DNA of 64,000 nt from UBA4732 sp963823075 (lineage in GTDB: Bacteria; Planctomycetota; Planctomycetia; Gemmatales; Gemmataceae): contig CAWGKE010000001.1 of assembly GCA_963823075.1 (NCBI GenBank), forward strand, positions 1,922,001 to 1,986,000, given 5' to 3'. Positions 42,581 to 53,814 of the stretch are shown here, piece after piece. A model generated the notes under the pieces. That model saw only the letters and a list, made by a program, of their open reading frames with translations, was not told the DNA's origin and did not search any database. How positions within the stretch are numbered: the first letter of the stretch is position 1; every line of letters begins with the position of its first letter. The translations under genes and the position numbers were made by a program.

Positions 42581-43087
42581 ATGCGCCAATGGGTTCTGGC
42601 GACCGCGGCCCTGGTCGCCGCCGTCGCGTGGGGGGCCGGGACTGCTCAGGCCGGCAAGGTCGAGGTCAAGGGCGCCCACGTCTGCTGCCCAAAATGCGTC
42701 AAGGCCATCACCGGCGTTCTGTCGAAGGTGGACGGCGTCAGCGACGCCGCCGCCGTCAAGGGCGGGTCGATCACCTTCACGACCAAGGACGCCAAGACGA
42801 CTTCGGCGGCCCTCACCGCCCTGGCGGACGCCGGCTTCACCGGCGAAGCCACCGACGACGGCAAAGACGCTAAGGTCGATCTGCCGACCGCCACGGGCAA
42901 GGCCGACTCCGTGAGCGTGACCACGCACATCTGCTGCGGCAAGTGCCAGGCCGCGATCAAAGCGTTGTTCCCCGACGACAAGGTATCGTTCGACGGCGAC
43001 ACGGCGACGATCAGCGGCAAGGACGTGGACAAGGCGGCCGCGCTGGAAGCGCTCCGCAAGGCCGGCTTCAACGGCACGATCAAGTAA
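42581..43087 (+). CDS. Exported protein with two HMA-like CCxxC domains
   Basis: 168 aa from ATG 42581, chosen because AAGGAG sits 7 bp upstream (ATG 42575 is too close to it). The signal peptide is MRQWVLATAALVAAVAWGAG...AQA. Two tandem heavy-metal-associated-like folds follow, with HVCCPKCVKAI (about 35-45) and HICCGKCQAAI (about 108-118) where CxxC would normally stand. Likely a periplasmic metal chaperone or sensor. No transporter is adjacent. A hairpin follows the stop. Confidence 0.85.
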   Translation: MRQWVLATAALVAAVAWGAGTAQAGKVEVKGAHVCCPKCVKAITGVLSKVDGVSDAAAVKGGSITFTTKDAKTTSAALTALADAGFTGEATDDGKDAKVDLPTATGKADSVSVTTHICCGKCQAAIKALFPDDKVSFDGDTATISGKDVDKAAALEALRKAGFNGTIK

Positions 43088-43119
43088 GGACGGACGGGTC
43101 AGAGTTCTGGTGAACGAGC

Positions 43120-43149
43120 AAAGCCCGCGGGACGTACCCCGCGGGCTTT
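43120..43149 (+). terminator. Terminator hairpin after the HMA-like gene
   Basis: 12-bp exact arms (43120-43131, 43138-43149; aaagcccgcggg and complement), 6-base loop, then a short pyrimidine tract (tcgcgtttctcc). Confidence 0.8.
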
Positions 43150-43188
43150 CGCGTTTCTCCCCGATCCGGGGAGGCGGCGCGGAGCAAT

Positions 43189-43494
43189 TCACTCGACGAA
43201 GAACGCCTCGACCCAGCGCAGCAGCTGGCGGCGGTCCTCCGCGGAAAGGGCGCGGACGGCCTCCTTGCAGCGGCGAAGGGCTTCCGACTCCGGGGCGTCG
43301 TCCGCCTCGTCCGGCGGGGCCGCCGCCTTGCGGAGTCGGCTGCGGACCTCGCGCTGCAGAGCTTGGCCGGCCAGGACGCGGCGCAGCGTCAATTCCTCCA
43401 GCTGACGGGGAGAGAGGGCGGCCATGTCCACGGCGCCCAGGCGGGTGCACCACGCCGCAGCCGATTCCCCCCGGCGCCGCTTGAAGTCCGGCAT
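43189..43494 (-). CDS. Hypothetical small helical protein
   Basis: 101 aa from ATG 43494 (ggcgaggcg upstream); the frame is open to 43617 but that part looks non-native. Sequence is helical and charged: RRGESAAAWCTRLGAVDMAA, RQLEELTLRRVLAGQALQRE, ALSAEDRRQLLRWVEAFF. No family recognised. Converges with the HMA-like gene. Confidence 0.6.
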   Translation of the reverse strand: MPDFKRRRGESAAAWCTRLGAVDMAALSPRQLEELTLRRVLAGQALQREVRSRLRKAAAPPDEADDAPESEALRRCKEAVRALSAEDRRQLLRWVEAFFVE

Positions 43495-43611
43495 CGCCTC
43501 GCCGCCTCTGGCCGGCGCAGCCCTGTCCGGCCCCGGTGTCACCGGGTCCGCGCAGGTTCCCCCCAGGAGGAACTGCAAAACGTGGCGCAATGTGACCGCC
43601 GGTTCTGTAGA

Positions 43612-43817
43612 AATCAATGGATTGGGTGTGCCTCCCGATTTTGGACCTGGCCCGTCCCGCCGTGAACGGCGGGCCTACAAGCCGAAGCCCGGTGAACCGG
43701 GCTGCCAGGGATTTCAGCCCGGTTTACCGGGCTTTTGCTTGTAGGCCCGTGCTTCAGCACGGGCCGGCCGGCCCACGCCGCCTCCAAATTCGAGAGGCAC
43801 ACCCCAATGGATTCATC
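43612..43817. mobile_element. MITE-like element with terminal inverted repeats and nested hairpins
   Basis: Outer ends are imperfect inverted repeats of about 30 bases (43616-43645 and 43783-43814; shared core aggcacaccc/gggtgtgcct). Inside, cgggcctacaag (43670-43681) pairs exactly with cttgtaggcccg (43737-43748). Four hairpins sit within or beside that: 43656-43673, 43687-43702, 43716-43733 and 43744-43765. It has no coding content. Mobility is inferred from structure only. Confidence 0.55.
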
Positions 43818-44157
43818 CCGGCGGGTTGCGTCCCGGCGGCGGGGATGAACCCCGCCGCTCGCCGGGCGTCCGACTCCTCCGAAAAATTCCCCGCCGACCG
43901 GGAAGCCTCCGGCCCCGCCACGTCACTGTATAGGTAGGGGCCGAGCGGAACGCAGAGGAACGACCCTCCAACCGCACTTCACGAGCCTCTCCGCCGCGGC
44001 CGTGTCCGTCCCCTCGGGGCGTGGCCCGTTCGCGCTTCCAACGGCGCGACGGTCCCCACAGTCCGCGCCCCTGGAACGCCCATTCTCTTTCCTCGCCCAA
44101 TCGTTCGCCCGGCGTCCGCCCTGCGCACGGCGTCTCTCATCTCCCAGGAGGTTTATC
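43818..44157. other. Leader region of the TIGR03118-like gene
   Basis: About 340 bp. It contains a hairpin cggcgggg-atgaa-ccccgccg (around 43835-43858). The short ORFs here are not supported. The promoter of the downstream gene should lie here. Confidence 0.4.
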
Positions 44158-45669
44158 ATGCTCGAACGGATCTGCAACGCCCTGAAATCCCGAGTCGCCC
44201 GGCCGAAGGCCGCGCCCCGTCCAAGGTTGTCCTTTCGGCCGGCCCTCGAACGGCTGGAAACGCGCACCCTCATGTCCGCGAACGTCCTGCAAACGAACCT
44301 CGTGTCCGACCTGGCGGGCGTGGCCGCGGTCCAGGATCCCAATCTGGTCAACCCGTGGGGCATCTCCGAAGGCGGCGGCGGCCCCTTCTGGATCTCCGAC
44401 AACAACGCCGGCGTCTCCACCCTCTACAGCGTCCCGGGCGCCAACAATACGCCGGTCAGCATCAACGGGCTGGTCGTGAGCATCCCCACGCCTGGCGACC
44501 CGCTCGGATCGAGCGGCGCCCCCACCGGGACCGTGTTCAACACCGACGGCGGCAAGAACGGCGGCTTCCAGATCAGCGGCGTGGACAAGAACGGAAACCC
44601 GATCAGCGCCTCGCCGATCTTCCTGTTCGCCACCGAGGACGGGACCATCGTCGGCTGGAACCCCGCCGTCAATCCCAAGGGCTTCGACCCGGCCAAGGCC
44701 GGGACCTACGGCATCATCGCCGTGGACAACTCCACCAGCCCGACGGTGGCCGACGGAGCGGTCTACAAGGGCCTGACGATCGGCACGGACGCCAACGGCC
44801 GGACCCTGCTCTACGCCTCCGACTTCCGCCACGGCACGGTGGACGTCTTCGACACGAACTTCAAGCCCGTGACCACGCTGGCGGCCGGCGCCTTCACCGA
44901 CCCGAACCTGCCCAAGGGCTACGCCCCGTTCAACGTCCAGGTCCTCAACGGCCAAGTGTACGTCACCTACGCCAAGCAGGACGCGACCAAGCACGACGAC
45001 GTGGCCGGCCCGGGCCACGGCTTCGTGGACGTCTTCAACCTGGACGGCACGCCGGGCCTGGCCAACGGCGCCGTGCGCCTGATTTCGCGCGGCCCGCTCG
45101 ACTCGCCGTGGGGCCTGGCGATCGCGCCGCAGGGCTTCACCGGCCTCAAGGCGCCGAACGGCGACGCCGTCCTCCTGGTGGGCAACTTCGGCAACGGCCG
45201 CATCAATACCTTCGACGCCAAGACCGGCGCCTTCCTGGGCCAGCTGAAGGACCCCGACGGCGAACCGATCCAGATCGACGGCCTGTGGGCGCTGAAGGTC
45301 GGCAACGGCAACGGCGGCGGCGCCGCCAACACCGTCTATTTCACCGCCGGGCTGTTCCACGAGACGCACGGCCTGTTCGGCTCGCTGACGACGGCCGCCG
45401 CAGGCTCGGCCGAGGGGCCGGCCGAGGCGCAGAGGATCCAGGCCGATCTGGACGTGGTGCAGCTGGACTTGAAGGTCGTCCTCACCGACCTCAGCACCGG
45501 GGCGCCGCGAGCCACGCTCCATCAGGACGTGCAGACCCTCGACGCCGCGCTGGTGCAGTTGGTCAGCGATGAAAGGGGATTCGCGGCCGACACGTTCGCC
45601 GACGCCGGCGGGGCGCATCATCACCACGACGACGACGGGGATTCCCTGTTCGGCGACTTCGACGTCTGA
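44158..45669 (+). CDS. TIGR03118-like exported protein with LERLETRTLMS leader
   Basis: 503 aa from ATG 44158, with a perfect aggagg ribosome site. The basic leader ends PALERLETRTLMSAN, the same export-type motif as the surface proteins. Residues 45-440 are a propeller-like TIGR03118 domain: LVNPWGISEGGGGPFWISDN, IVGWNPAVNPKGF, YASDFRHGTVDVFD, GPGHGFVDVFN, YFTAGLFHETHGLFG. The C-terminal 60 residues are helical, ending in a His/Asp-rich tail (GAHHHHDDDGDSLFGDFDV) that could bind metal. Likely cell-surface. Function of the family is unknown. Confidence 0.88.
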   Translation: MLERICNALKSRVARPKAAPRPRLSFRPALERLETRTLMSANVLQTNLVSDLAGVAAVQDPNLVNPWGISEGGGGPFWISDNNAGVSTLYSVPGANNTPVSINGLVVSIPTPGDPLGSSGAPTGTVFNTDGGKNGGFQISGVDKNGNPISASPIFLFATEDGTIVGWNPAVNPKGFDPAKAGTYGIIAVDNSTSPTVADGAVYKGLTIGTDANGRTLLYASDFRHGTVDVFDTNFKPVTTLAAGAFTDPNLPKGYAPFNVQVLNGQVYVTYAKQDATKHDDVAGPGHGFVDVFNLDGTPGLANGAVRLISRGPLDSPWGLAIAPQGFTGLKAPNGDAVLLVGNFGNGRINTFDAKTGAFLGQLKDPDGEPIQIDGLWALKVGNGNGGGAANTVYFTAGLFHETHGLFGSLTTAAAGSAEGPAEAQRIQADLDVVQLDLKVVLTDLSTGAPRATLHQDVQTLDAALVQLVSDERGFAADTFADAGGAHHHHDDDGDSLFGDFDV

Positions 45670-45675
45670 CGACGA

Positions 45676-45704
45676 ACGGGCGCCGCGCAAGAGCGGGGCG
45701 CCCG

Positions 45705-45705
<1 letters not shown>
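45676..45705. terminator. Shared terminator hairpin between convergent genes
   Basis: 9-bp arms acgggcgcc (45676-45684) and ggcgcccgt (45697-45705) with a 12-base loop, lying between the TIGR03118-like stop and the glnS stop and usable from both sides. Confidence 0.7.
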
Positions 45706-47426
<1,721 letters not shown>

Positions 47427-47504
47427 TAGTTCGCTCTCGATCGTCTGTCCAACGTGGCGAGCGGCGAGGTTCATCCCCGCCGTTTGGATAGCATAACGGC
47501 CAAC

Positions 47505-47525
47505 CCGCCGGGATAAACCCGGCGG
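47505..47525. repeat. Short hairpin upstream of glnS
   Basis: ccgccggg (47505-47512) pairs with cccggcgg (47518-47525) around ataaa. Same style of short palindrome as in the 43.8 kb region. Confidence 0.55.
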
Positions 47526-47618
47526 CTCGCCTTTTCCTGCCGCCTATGTCCTCATCACCGGGCGCCATGCAACGCCGTTAACGGATGAGGGTTGACGGCG
47601 ACGGGCGCAGCCGAAAAC

Positions 47619-47901
47619 GCCGTTTCTCGCCACAATGGGTTTGTCACACGAACCCAAAGAGGAGAAACGGCTTATGACTCGTCGCGGTTCGGCAGTTGGG
47701 TTGCGTCCGGCCGCCCGCTCGCTCGTCGATTCCTTGAGGCATTTTCTCACGCCGGCCCTCTGGAAGCAAGCCAAACAAGCGCGTGGCCCGCGGCGGCGGC
47801 CAACTTTCGGCCGGGGTCTGGCGGGAGCGGCGCGAGCGGTGCAGTGCGAAGGCGAAGCGGTGTTCCTCTCTTGTTGGCAACCGCCCCCAGCCGCGGTATA
47901 G
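47619..47901 (+). mobile_element. Possible transposase N-terminal remnant
   Basis: ATG 47674 (gaggagaaacgg upstream) encodes a basic peptide with SLVDSLRHFLTPALWKQAKQ, which resembles the N-terminus of a DDE transposase group common in planctomycetes. After about residue 40 it becomes Arg/Gly-rich and ends at 47901. Upstream, gccgtttctc and gagaaacggc plus an inner tgggtttgt/acgaaccca stem form an inverted repeat (about 47619-47672). The family match is from memory, so this is tentative. The rest of 47526-47938 shows nothing else. Confidence 0.4.
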
Positions 47902-47938
47902 TGGGCGCAGGTCGCCCGGCCCCGGAGGCGCCGCCCCC

Positions 47939-49324
47939 ATGATCCGCCGAACGCTCGCCGTCCTCGCCGCCGCCGCCCTCGCGGCGCCAGCCCTCGCCGC
48001 TCCCGGCGAGGACGACTGGAAATACGATGTCGTCCATCTCAAATCGGGCGATACGGTGAGCGGCCTCGTCGTCGAGCAGGACGCCCGCCACGTCTTCGTC
48101 CGCATGATCGTTCGCAAGCCCGGCGCCCCGACGCTGATCTTCTCCGACGACTTCAAGCGCTCCGACGTGGATCGCATCGACCTGCTGAACGACGACGACC
48201 GCGATCAGCTCGCCAAGCGCATCGACGCCCTGGTCCGCGAGCGCGACCAGCTGGCGACGCAGCTCAAGCTGCTCGACCCCGACGCCGCCGCGGGGCAGCT
48301 TTCGTCCGGCGACGAGCTGAAGCTGCAACCGGCGCCGTGGCCGGCCGACCCCAAGGCCAAGGCCCTGACGTATCAATCGACCTACTTCCGCCTCACCTCC
48401 GACGCCCGGCCGGAGCTGGTGCAGCTGGTCGCCGTCAACCTCGAACAGGTCTACGCCGCCTACGTCCACACCCTGCCGCCGCGCGTCGCGGCGCCGGCGC
48501 CGACCACCATCCTTCTCGCCCAATCGCTCAAGGACTACCAGGCCCTCGTCGCCAAGGAGGGCCGCAACCTGTTCAATCCCGCCTATTTCGACCCCGCCAA
48601 GAATGAAATCGTCTGCGCCAGCGACCTGCAGCGCATGGCCGACGTGCTGGAGGTCCGGCGCCGCGACGCCGAGAAGGCGCTGGCCGACCTCAAGGACAAG
48701 GAGAAGGCGCTGAACCAGGCCTACAAGGGCCGCGTGCCGCCCGACGAGATGGCGCCGATCCTCGACGCCCGCAAGAAGATCAAGGCGATCCAGGACCAGA
48801 ACGAGGAGGCGTTCGCCAAGGCGCGGCGGCGGCTGCTGCAACGGCTCTACCACGAGGCCTTCCACGCCTACCTGTCCAACTGCGTGTACACGCCGGCCGA
48901 CGGCGAGGCGCCGCGCTGGCTCAACGAGGGCCTGGCCCAGATCTTCGAGACGGCCGTCTACGAGGTCGGCGAGCTGCGCGTCGGCCGGCCCGACAAGGAC
49001 CGCCTCGACGCCGTCCACGCGGCGATCGCCAAGGGGACGCTGCTGCCGACGGCCGACCTGCTCCGCGCCGACTACAAGGCCTTCGCCGTGGCCCACGCCA
49101 GCGAACAGGAGGCGTCGGATCGCTATTATCTGGCGTCGTGGGCGCTGGCCTTCGATCTCGCCTTCAACCGCAAGCTGCTCGGCACGAAGGCCCTCGACGA
49201 CTACGTCCACGCCCTGAAGCGCGGCGCCAACCCGCTCGACGCCTTCCGCGACCTCGTCGGCGAACCGATCGGGGATTTCGAGAAGGAACACCTGGAGTAT
49301 CTCAAGAACCTTCGCTCCGATTGA
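47939..49324 (+). CDS. DUF1570-like exported zincin protein
   Basis: 461 aa from ATG 47939 (ccggaggcg upstream), signal peptide MIRRTLAVLAAAALAAPALA. Residues 30-90 form a small beta domain (VVHLKSGDTVSGLVVEQDAR) and are followed by a coiled-coil-rich middle (ADLKDKEKALNQAY). The gluzincin signature is HEAFHAYL (His305-His309) with a third ligand in WLNEGLAQIFE (Glu330). The motif suggests a zinc metallopeptidase-like site; DUF1570 activity is not established. The sugar isomerase gene follows in 9 bp. Confidence 0.8.
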   Translation: MIRRTLAVLAAAALAAPALAAPGEDDWKYDVVHLKSGDTVSGLVVEQDARHVFVRMIVRKPGAPTLIFSDDFKRSDVDRIDLLNDDDRDQLAKRIDALVRERDQLATQLKLLDPDAAAGQLSSGDELKLQPAPWPADPKAKALTYQSTYFRLTSDARPELVQLVAVNLEQVYAAYVHTLPPRVAAPAPTTILLAQSLKDYQALVAKEGRNLFNPAYFDPAKNEIVCASDLQRMADVLEVRRRDAEKALADLKDKEKALNQAYKGRVPPDEMAPILDARKKIKAIQDQNEEAFAKARRRLLQRLYHEAFHAYLSNCVYTPADGEAPRWLNEGLAQIFETAVYEVGELRVGRPDKDRLDAVHAAIAKGTLLPTADLLRADYKAFAVAHASEQEASDRYYLASWALAFDLAFNRKLLGTKALDDYVHALKRGANPLDAFRDLVGEPIGDFEKEHLEYLKNLRSD

Positions 49325-49333
49325 CCAACCGCC

Positions 49334-50155
49334 ATGAAACTCGGACTCATCAACTCCGCCTGGGCGCAAACCGGCCGCGACACCGCCTTCGGCGTTCGCA
49401 TGACGAAGGAGATCGGCTTCGACTCCATCGACATATTCGCCGACCCGCTGGACATCGACGCCCGCGAGCGCCGGCTGATTCGCCGCGAGTGCGAGAAGCA
49501 CGGCCTGCCCATCGTCAGCGTCGCCTGCGTGGCCGTCGGGTTGATCGACTTCAATCCCAGCGTCCAGCGCTTCCACGTCGAGCGCTGCCGCCGCTGCCTC
49601 GATATGTGTCACGAGTTCGAGGCCCGCAACCTGCTGCTGGTCCTCGGCGAATACATCTGGGAGCGGCAGGTCATTCCGCCGGCCGAGCAATGGCGAACCG
49701 GCGTCCGCAACGTCCGCGAGCTGGGCAAGGCCGCCGCCGACTTCGGCCTGGAAATCGCCCTGGAACTGGAGCCGTTTTCGCTCTCGCTCCTCAATAATGT
49801 GGACGAGATGGTGCGGTTCCTCGACGACGTGAACCATCCGGCCGTGCGGGCCAACATCGACATATCGCATCTGCAATTGTCGCACACGCCGGCCGAGGCG
49901 CTCCGCCGGCTGGCGGGCCGGGCCGCCCACGTCCACATCAGCGACTGCGACGGCAAAGTCCACGGCGATCTGCCGCCCGGCCGCGGCGTCGTCGATTTCC
50001 CGCCGTACCTGCGCGAGATCAAGGCGCTCGGCATCGACGGCGCCGTCAGCATCGAGCTGGAATATTCGCCGCAGCCGGAGCGTATTGTGGAGTGGGTGCG
50101 CGAGGCCTACGACGCGACCGACCGGCTGATGCGCGAGGCGGGGCTGCGGGGGTGA
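49334..50155 (+). CDS. Sugar phosphate isomerase/epimerase (xylose isomerase-like TIM barrel)
   Basis: 273 aa AP-endonuclease-2-like TIM barrel. Metal-site features: ALELEPFS (Glu), ANIDISHLQ (Asp/His), HVHISDCDGKVHGDLPPGRG (His/Asp), and SIELEYSP near the C-terminus (Glu). These match the family that isomerises or epimerises sugars and inositols. Substrate unknown. Possibly co-transcribed with the DUF1570 gene (9 bp upstream). Confidence 0.85.
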   Translation: MKLGLINSAWAQTGRDTAFGVRMTKEIGFDSIDIFADPLDIDARERRLIRRECEKHGLPIVSVACVAVGLIDFNPSVQRFHVERCRRCLDMCHEFEARNLLLVLGEYIWERQVIPPAEQWRTGVRNVRELGKAAADFGLEIALELEPFSLSLLNNVDEMVRFLDDVNHPAVRANIDISHLQLSHTPAEALRRLAGRAAHVHISDCDGKVHGDLPPGRGVVDFPPYLREIKALGIDGAVSIELEYSPQPERIVEWVREAYDATDRLMREAGLRG

Positions 50156-50230
50156 TTGGCGTCCCCTGTTCCGCTCCGGCCTCCGGTCGCGTAAAATGAA
50201 TCCCTTGGAGCCTCCCGTCATTTCCGGGGG

Positions 50231-53200
50231 ATGACACCCGTGCTGATCACCGCTGTCTGTCCGGCCTGTGAGACCCGCTATAACCTTCCGCCGTCGAGGC
50301 GCGGCCAGCAGATACGCTGCCCCAACCCGCAGTGTCGCTCGGTGTTCACCGTTCCCGCCGAGGAGCCGGCGCCGCAACCGCCTGCGCCGGGCAACGGCCA
50401 CAAGACCGGCTCGGTCGGCGATCTCGTGCCGCTTGTTGAGGCCCAGGCCGTCGAACCCCCCGCCCGGTCGTGGAAAGAGCCGCCGCCGATCCGCCGGCCG
50501 GCCCCCAAGGAGCCGCCGCGCGAACTGCCGCCGGGGGCGTGGGCGCCGCCGCCGGTTCGGCGCGGGCCGGCCGAGCCGCCGGCCGACGCGACGCCGGAAC
50601 CCGCCGTCGAGGAACGCCTTGAGGAAGTCGCCGAGGCGCCGGTCGAGGAACCCGTCGAACACCGCCCCCCCGCCAAGCGCCTTGGCCTGATCGTGGCGGC
50701 GATCGTGGTGGGCTTCTTGGCCCTGCTTGGCGCCGGCGGCGTGACGGCCTGGTTCCTGATGGGCCGCAGTGAAAGCTCCATGTCCGCGGAGGCCGAACAG
50801 GCATACAGGCAGGGGAAATTCGACCAGGCCAGGGACATGTTCGGCCAGCTGCAGAAGGCCTTTCCCTCCAGCGACAAGCGCGACGATTACCACTTCATGG
50901 AGGCCCTCAGCGACTTCCGCGGCCAGGCCCGCGCCCGGACGCCGACGTCAACGCCGTCCTCGACCGCCTCACCGCGTTCCTCGACGAGAACCGCAAGGCG
51001 GCGCCGCTCAAGGACCGGGCGCCCGACCTGGCGGAGAGCCTCGGCTGGCTGACCGACGCCTTCGCCGCGCGCAACGCCGCCCCCCAGGACGAGGCGCCCC
51101 TGGCCATCGCCAAGCGGATTGATGAGGCGACGGCTCGCGTCAACACGATCAACTCCGCGGCCCCCTCCGCCGAGCTGCGGACGCACATCGAGGCGGCCCT
51201 CGGCGGCGTCCGTCTCGCCGTCGAACACATGCGGATGGTTCGGGGCGCCGTGACTCGGATCGAGGAGGCCGCCAAGGCGCCGACGCCGTCGCAGGCGGTA
51301 CGAAATGTCCTTAAACAGATCCAAAAAGAGAAGATCGGCCTGTCCGAAATCGATCAGAACGCCGACGTGAAGAAGATCCGCGCCCGCGTCTACGACGAAC
51401 ACATCGGCAGCGTTCAGTTCAACTCCGGGCGCAAGCGGCCCTGGCAAGGCCGGACGACGGGCCGGTCGAGACGCGCTTCGTCGTCGATCCGCTGCTCGGC
51501 GGCACGCCGAACCGGCCTTCGGCGAACGACCCCGTCGTCTTGGCGGTGTCCCGCGGCGTCCTCTACGCCCTGGCCCGCGCCAACGGCAAGGTGCGATGGA
51601 CGGTCCCCGTCGGCGTCGATACCACGGCGCTGCCGGTTCGCGTGCCGGAGTCGGAGGGCGTCCCCGAGCGCATCCTGGTCCCGTCGGCCGACGACAAGGC
51701 CCTGGACGCCCTGGACGGCAACGGCGCCCGGCTGTGGCGCTACCGCATGGGGGCCGCGTGCATCGGTCGGCCGCTGGTCGTCGGCAATATCGCTTACCTC
51801 GCGTCCTACGACGGCAACGTCCACGAGATTGAGCTGGCCCAGGGCAAGGTGCTGGGCGTCTACCCGCTCGGCCAGCCGCTCACGGTCGGCGGCGTCCGCG
51901 ACCCGAACAGCGGCCTGCTCTACTTCGCCGCCGACGAGTTCTGCGTCTACGAAATCGATCCGGTTCAGCACAAATGCACGCACCTGCTCTACACCGGCCA
52001 TCCCGCCGGGTCGCTGCGCCGCGAGCCGCTGATCGTGTCGGCCCCCGACGACGACGGGACCGACGCCGACTGGCTGATCCTCGCCCAGGCGGACGGCCTG
52101 GGCGCCACGCGGCTGCGGGCCTACCGCCTGCCGTTCGGCGACGACCGCGAGGCGGCGCCCGCCGCGCTGAAACCCCCGCCGGAAACGCCCGGCTGGACGT
52201 GGTTCCCGCCCTTGCAGAACGGCGAACAGCTGGCGATGGTCGGCGACACCGGCGTTCTGGGGCTTTTCAACATCCGTCAAGAGCGCAATCTCAAGGACCC
52301 GCTGCTGTTCCCCTGCCTGTCGAAGAGCCTGGACCTGGCGCCGGAGGCAGGGAAGGCCCGCGGCCGATCCGAGGTGGTCGAGGTGCAGGGGCAGGATTTC
52401 TGGGTGCTGGCGGGCGGATTGCTCAAACGGCTTTCGCTGGAGCTGGACCCGGCGACGGGACCGCGGATGGCGCCGGCGGCCGGGTGGACGCCGCTGGACC
52501 TGGGATCGCCGCTGCACGCCAGCCAGGTGGAGCCGAACCCGGTGCGCGGCGGCGCCACGCTGGTCCTGGCGACGCAGCCGTTGACCCGGCAAATCTGCCT
52601 GGCGACGGCGCTGGACGACCAGGGCGGGCGGGTCCTGTGGCAGCGCCAGCTGGGGCTGGTGTGCCAGGACGACCCGCTGGAGCTGCGGCGGCCGGGCGCC
52701 AACGCGCCGCCGCCGCTGCTGGTCCTCGACCAGGGCGGCGGCCTGTTCGCGTTCGACCCGGCGCGATCCGCCAACCTCGCCGACGGCGAATGGCGCGACG
52801 GCGGCCAGCTCCTGTTCGGGCGCTGGACGACGGCCCCGGCGCCCCGCCGGTGCTGCTGCCCGGCCCCGACGGACATTCCGCCTACGAAATCGCCACGCCG
52901 GGCGACGGCAAGCGCCTCGTCGTCCGCCGCGTCGAGGCGACGGCGAACGATCTGGTCAAGGAGGAATATACGATCCCGCTGTCCGCGCCGCTGGCGGGGA
53001 CGCCGGCCGTGATGGACGCGATGCTGATCCTGCCGCTGGCCGACGGCGTCCTGGCCCGCGTGCCCCTGCCGCTCGGCGACACATCGGCCGTCGTCAACGG
53101 CCCCAACTGGCGGTCGCGGCGGGCGCCGCCCGACGCCCGCGCCCGGGTGACGGTGCTAGGCCCCGACACGTTTTTGACCTGCGACGGCGCCCGCGGCCTG

Positions 53201-53800
53201 ACGCACTGGAAATGGCCGCTGAACGACGTCTGGCACGTCCTGCCGGCCGGCAAGGAGCCGCCGACGTGGCAAGGCAAGGAGGGCGGCAGCCTGACGGCCG
53301 ACCCGATCCTGCTGCCGGAGCGGAAGGATTCGCCGCGCCGCGTGTGCATCGCCGATGTCAGCGGTACGGTTACTCTCCTGAGCGTGGCGGGCGACGGCGC
53401 CCTCAAGCCGGGGACGCGCTGGAACCTCGGCGGCCGGATCACGGCCGGCCCCTACGTGCAGACTGTGGACGGGGCGACGCGGCTCGGCTGCGTCGTCGAT
53501 GAGACGAGGCTGGCGTGGATCGACCCAGAAAAGGACGCCGTTTTGTGGAGGTATCCTACCAAGGCGGGGGCGGCGCTGGTGGGCCGGCCGCGGCTGGTCG
53601 GCGGCATGGTGCTGATCGCGGACGAGTCCGGCCGGATCGTCGGAGTCAAGCCGGAGACGGGCGAGCCGGCCGGCTTCGAGATTCAGTTGCAGGGCAGTGC
53701 GGCGCCGACCGGGGCGCCGGCGGGGTTCGGCGCCGATCGGCTGTTCGTGCCGCTGACGGACGGGACGGTGCTGCTGCCGAAGCTGGAGCGGATGCACTGA
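50231..53800 (+). CDS. MJ0042 zinc-ribbon / PQQ-like repeat membrane protein, three frameshifts
   Basis: One gene of about 1190 aa in four frame segments. Residues 1-45: zinc ribbon (Cys10, Cys13, Cys30, Cys35). A Pro/Glu-rich linker and one membrane helix (151-177; LGLIVAAIVVGFLALLGAGG) follow. Outside: a helical domain (EQAYRQGKFDQARDMFGQLQ) and PQQ-like beta-propeller repeats (LAVSRGVLYALARANGKVRW; DRLFVPLTDGTVLLPKLER). Frames shift at about 50935, 51445 and 52830. In each case one extra C or G in a short run restores the frame, so sequencing deletions are likely. Function unknown; probably an envelope-anchored scaffold. Confidence 0.78.
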
Positions 53801-53814
53801 CGGGAGGATGGACG

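Noticed and set aside
43617..43937. Short ORFs within the MITE-like element
   Set aside because: They only translate palindromic sequence.
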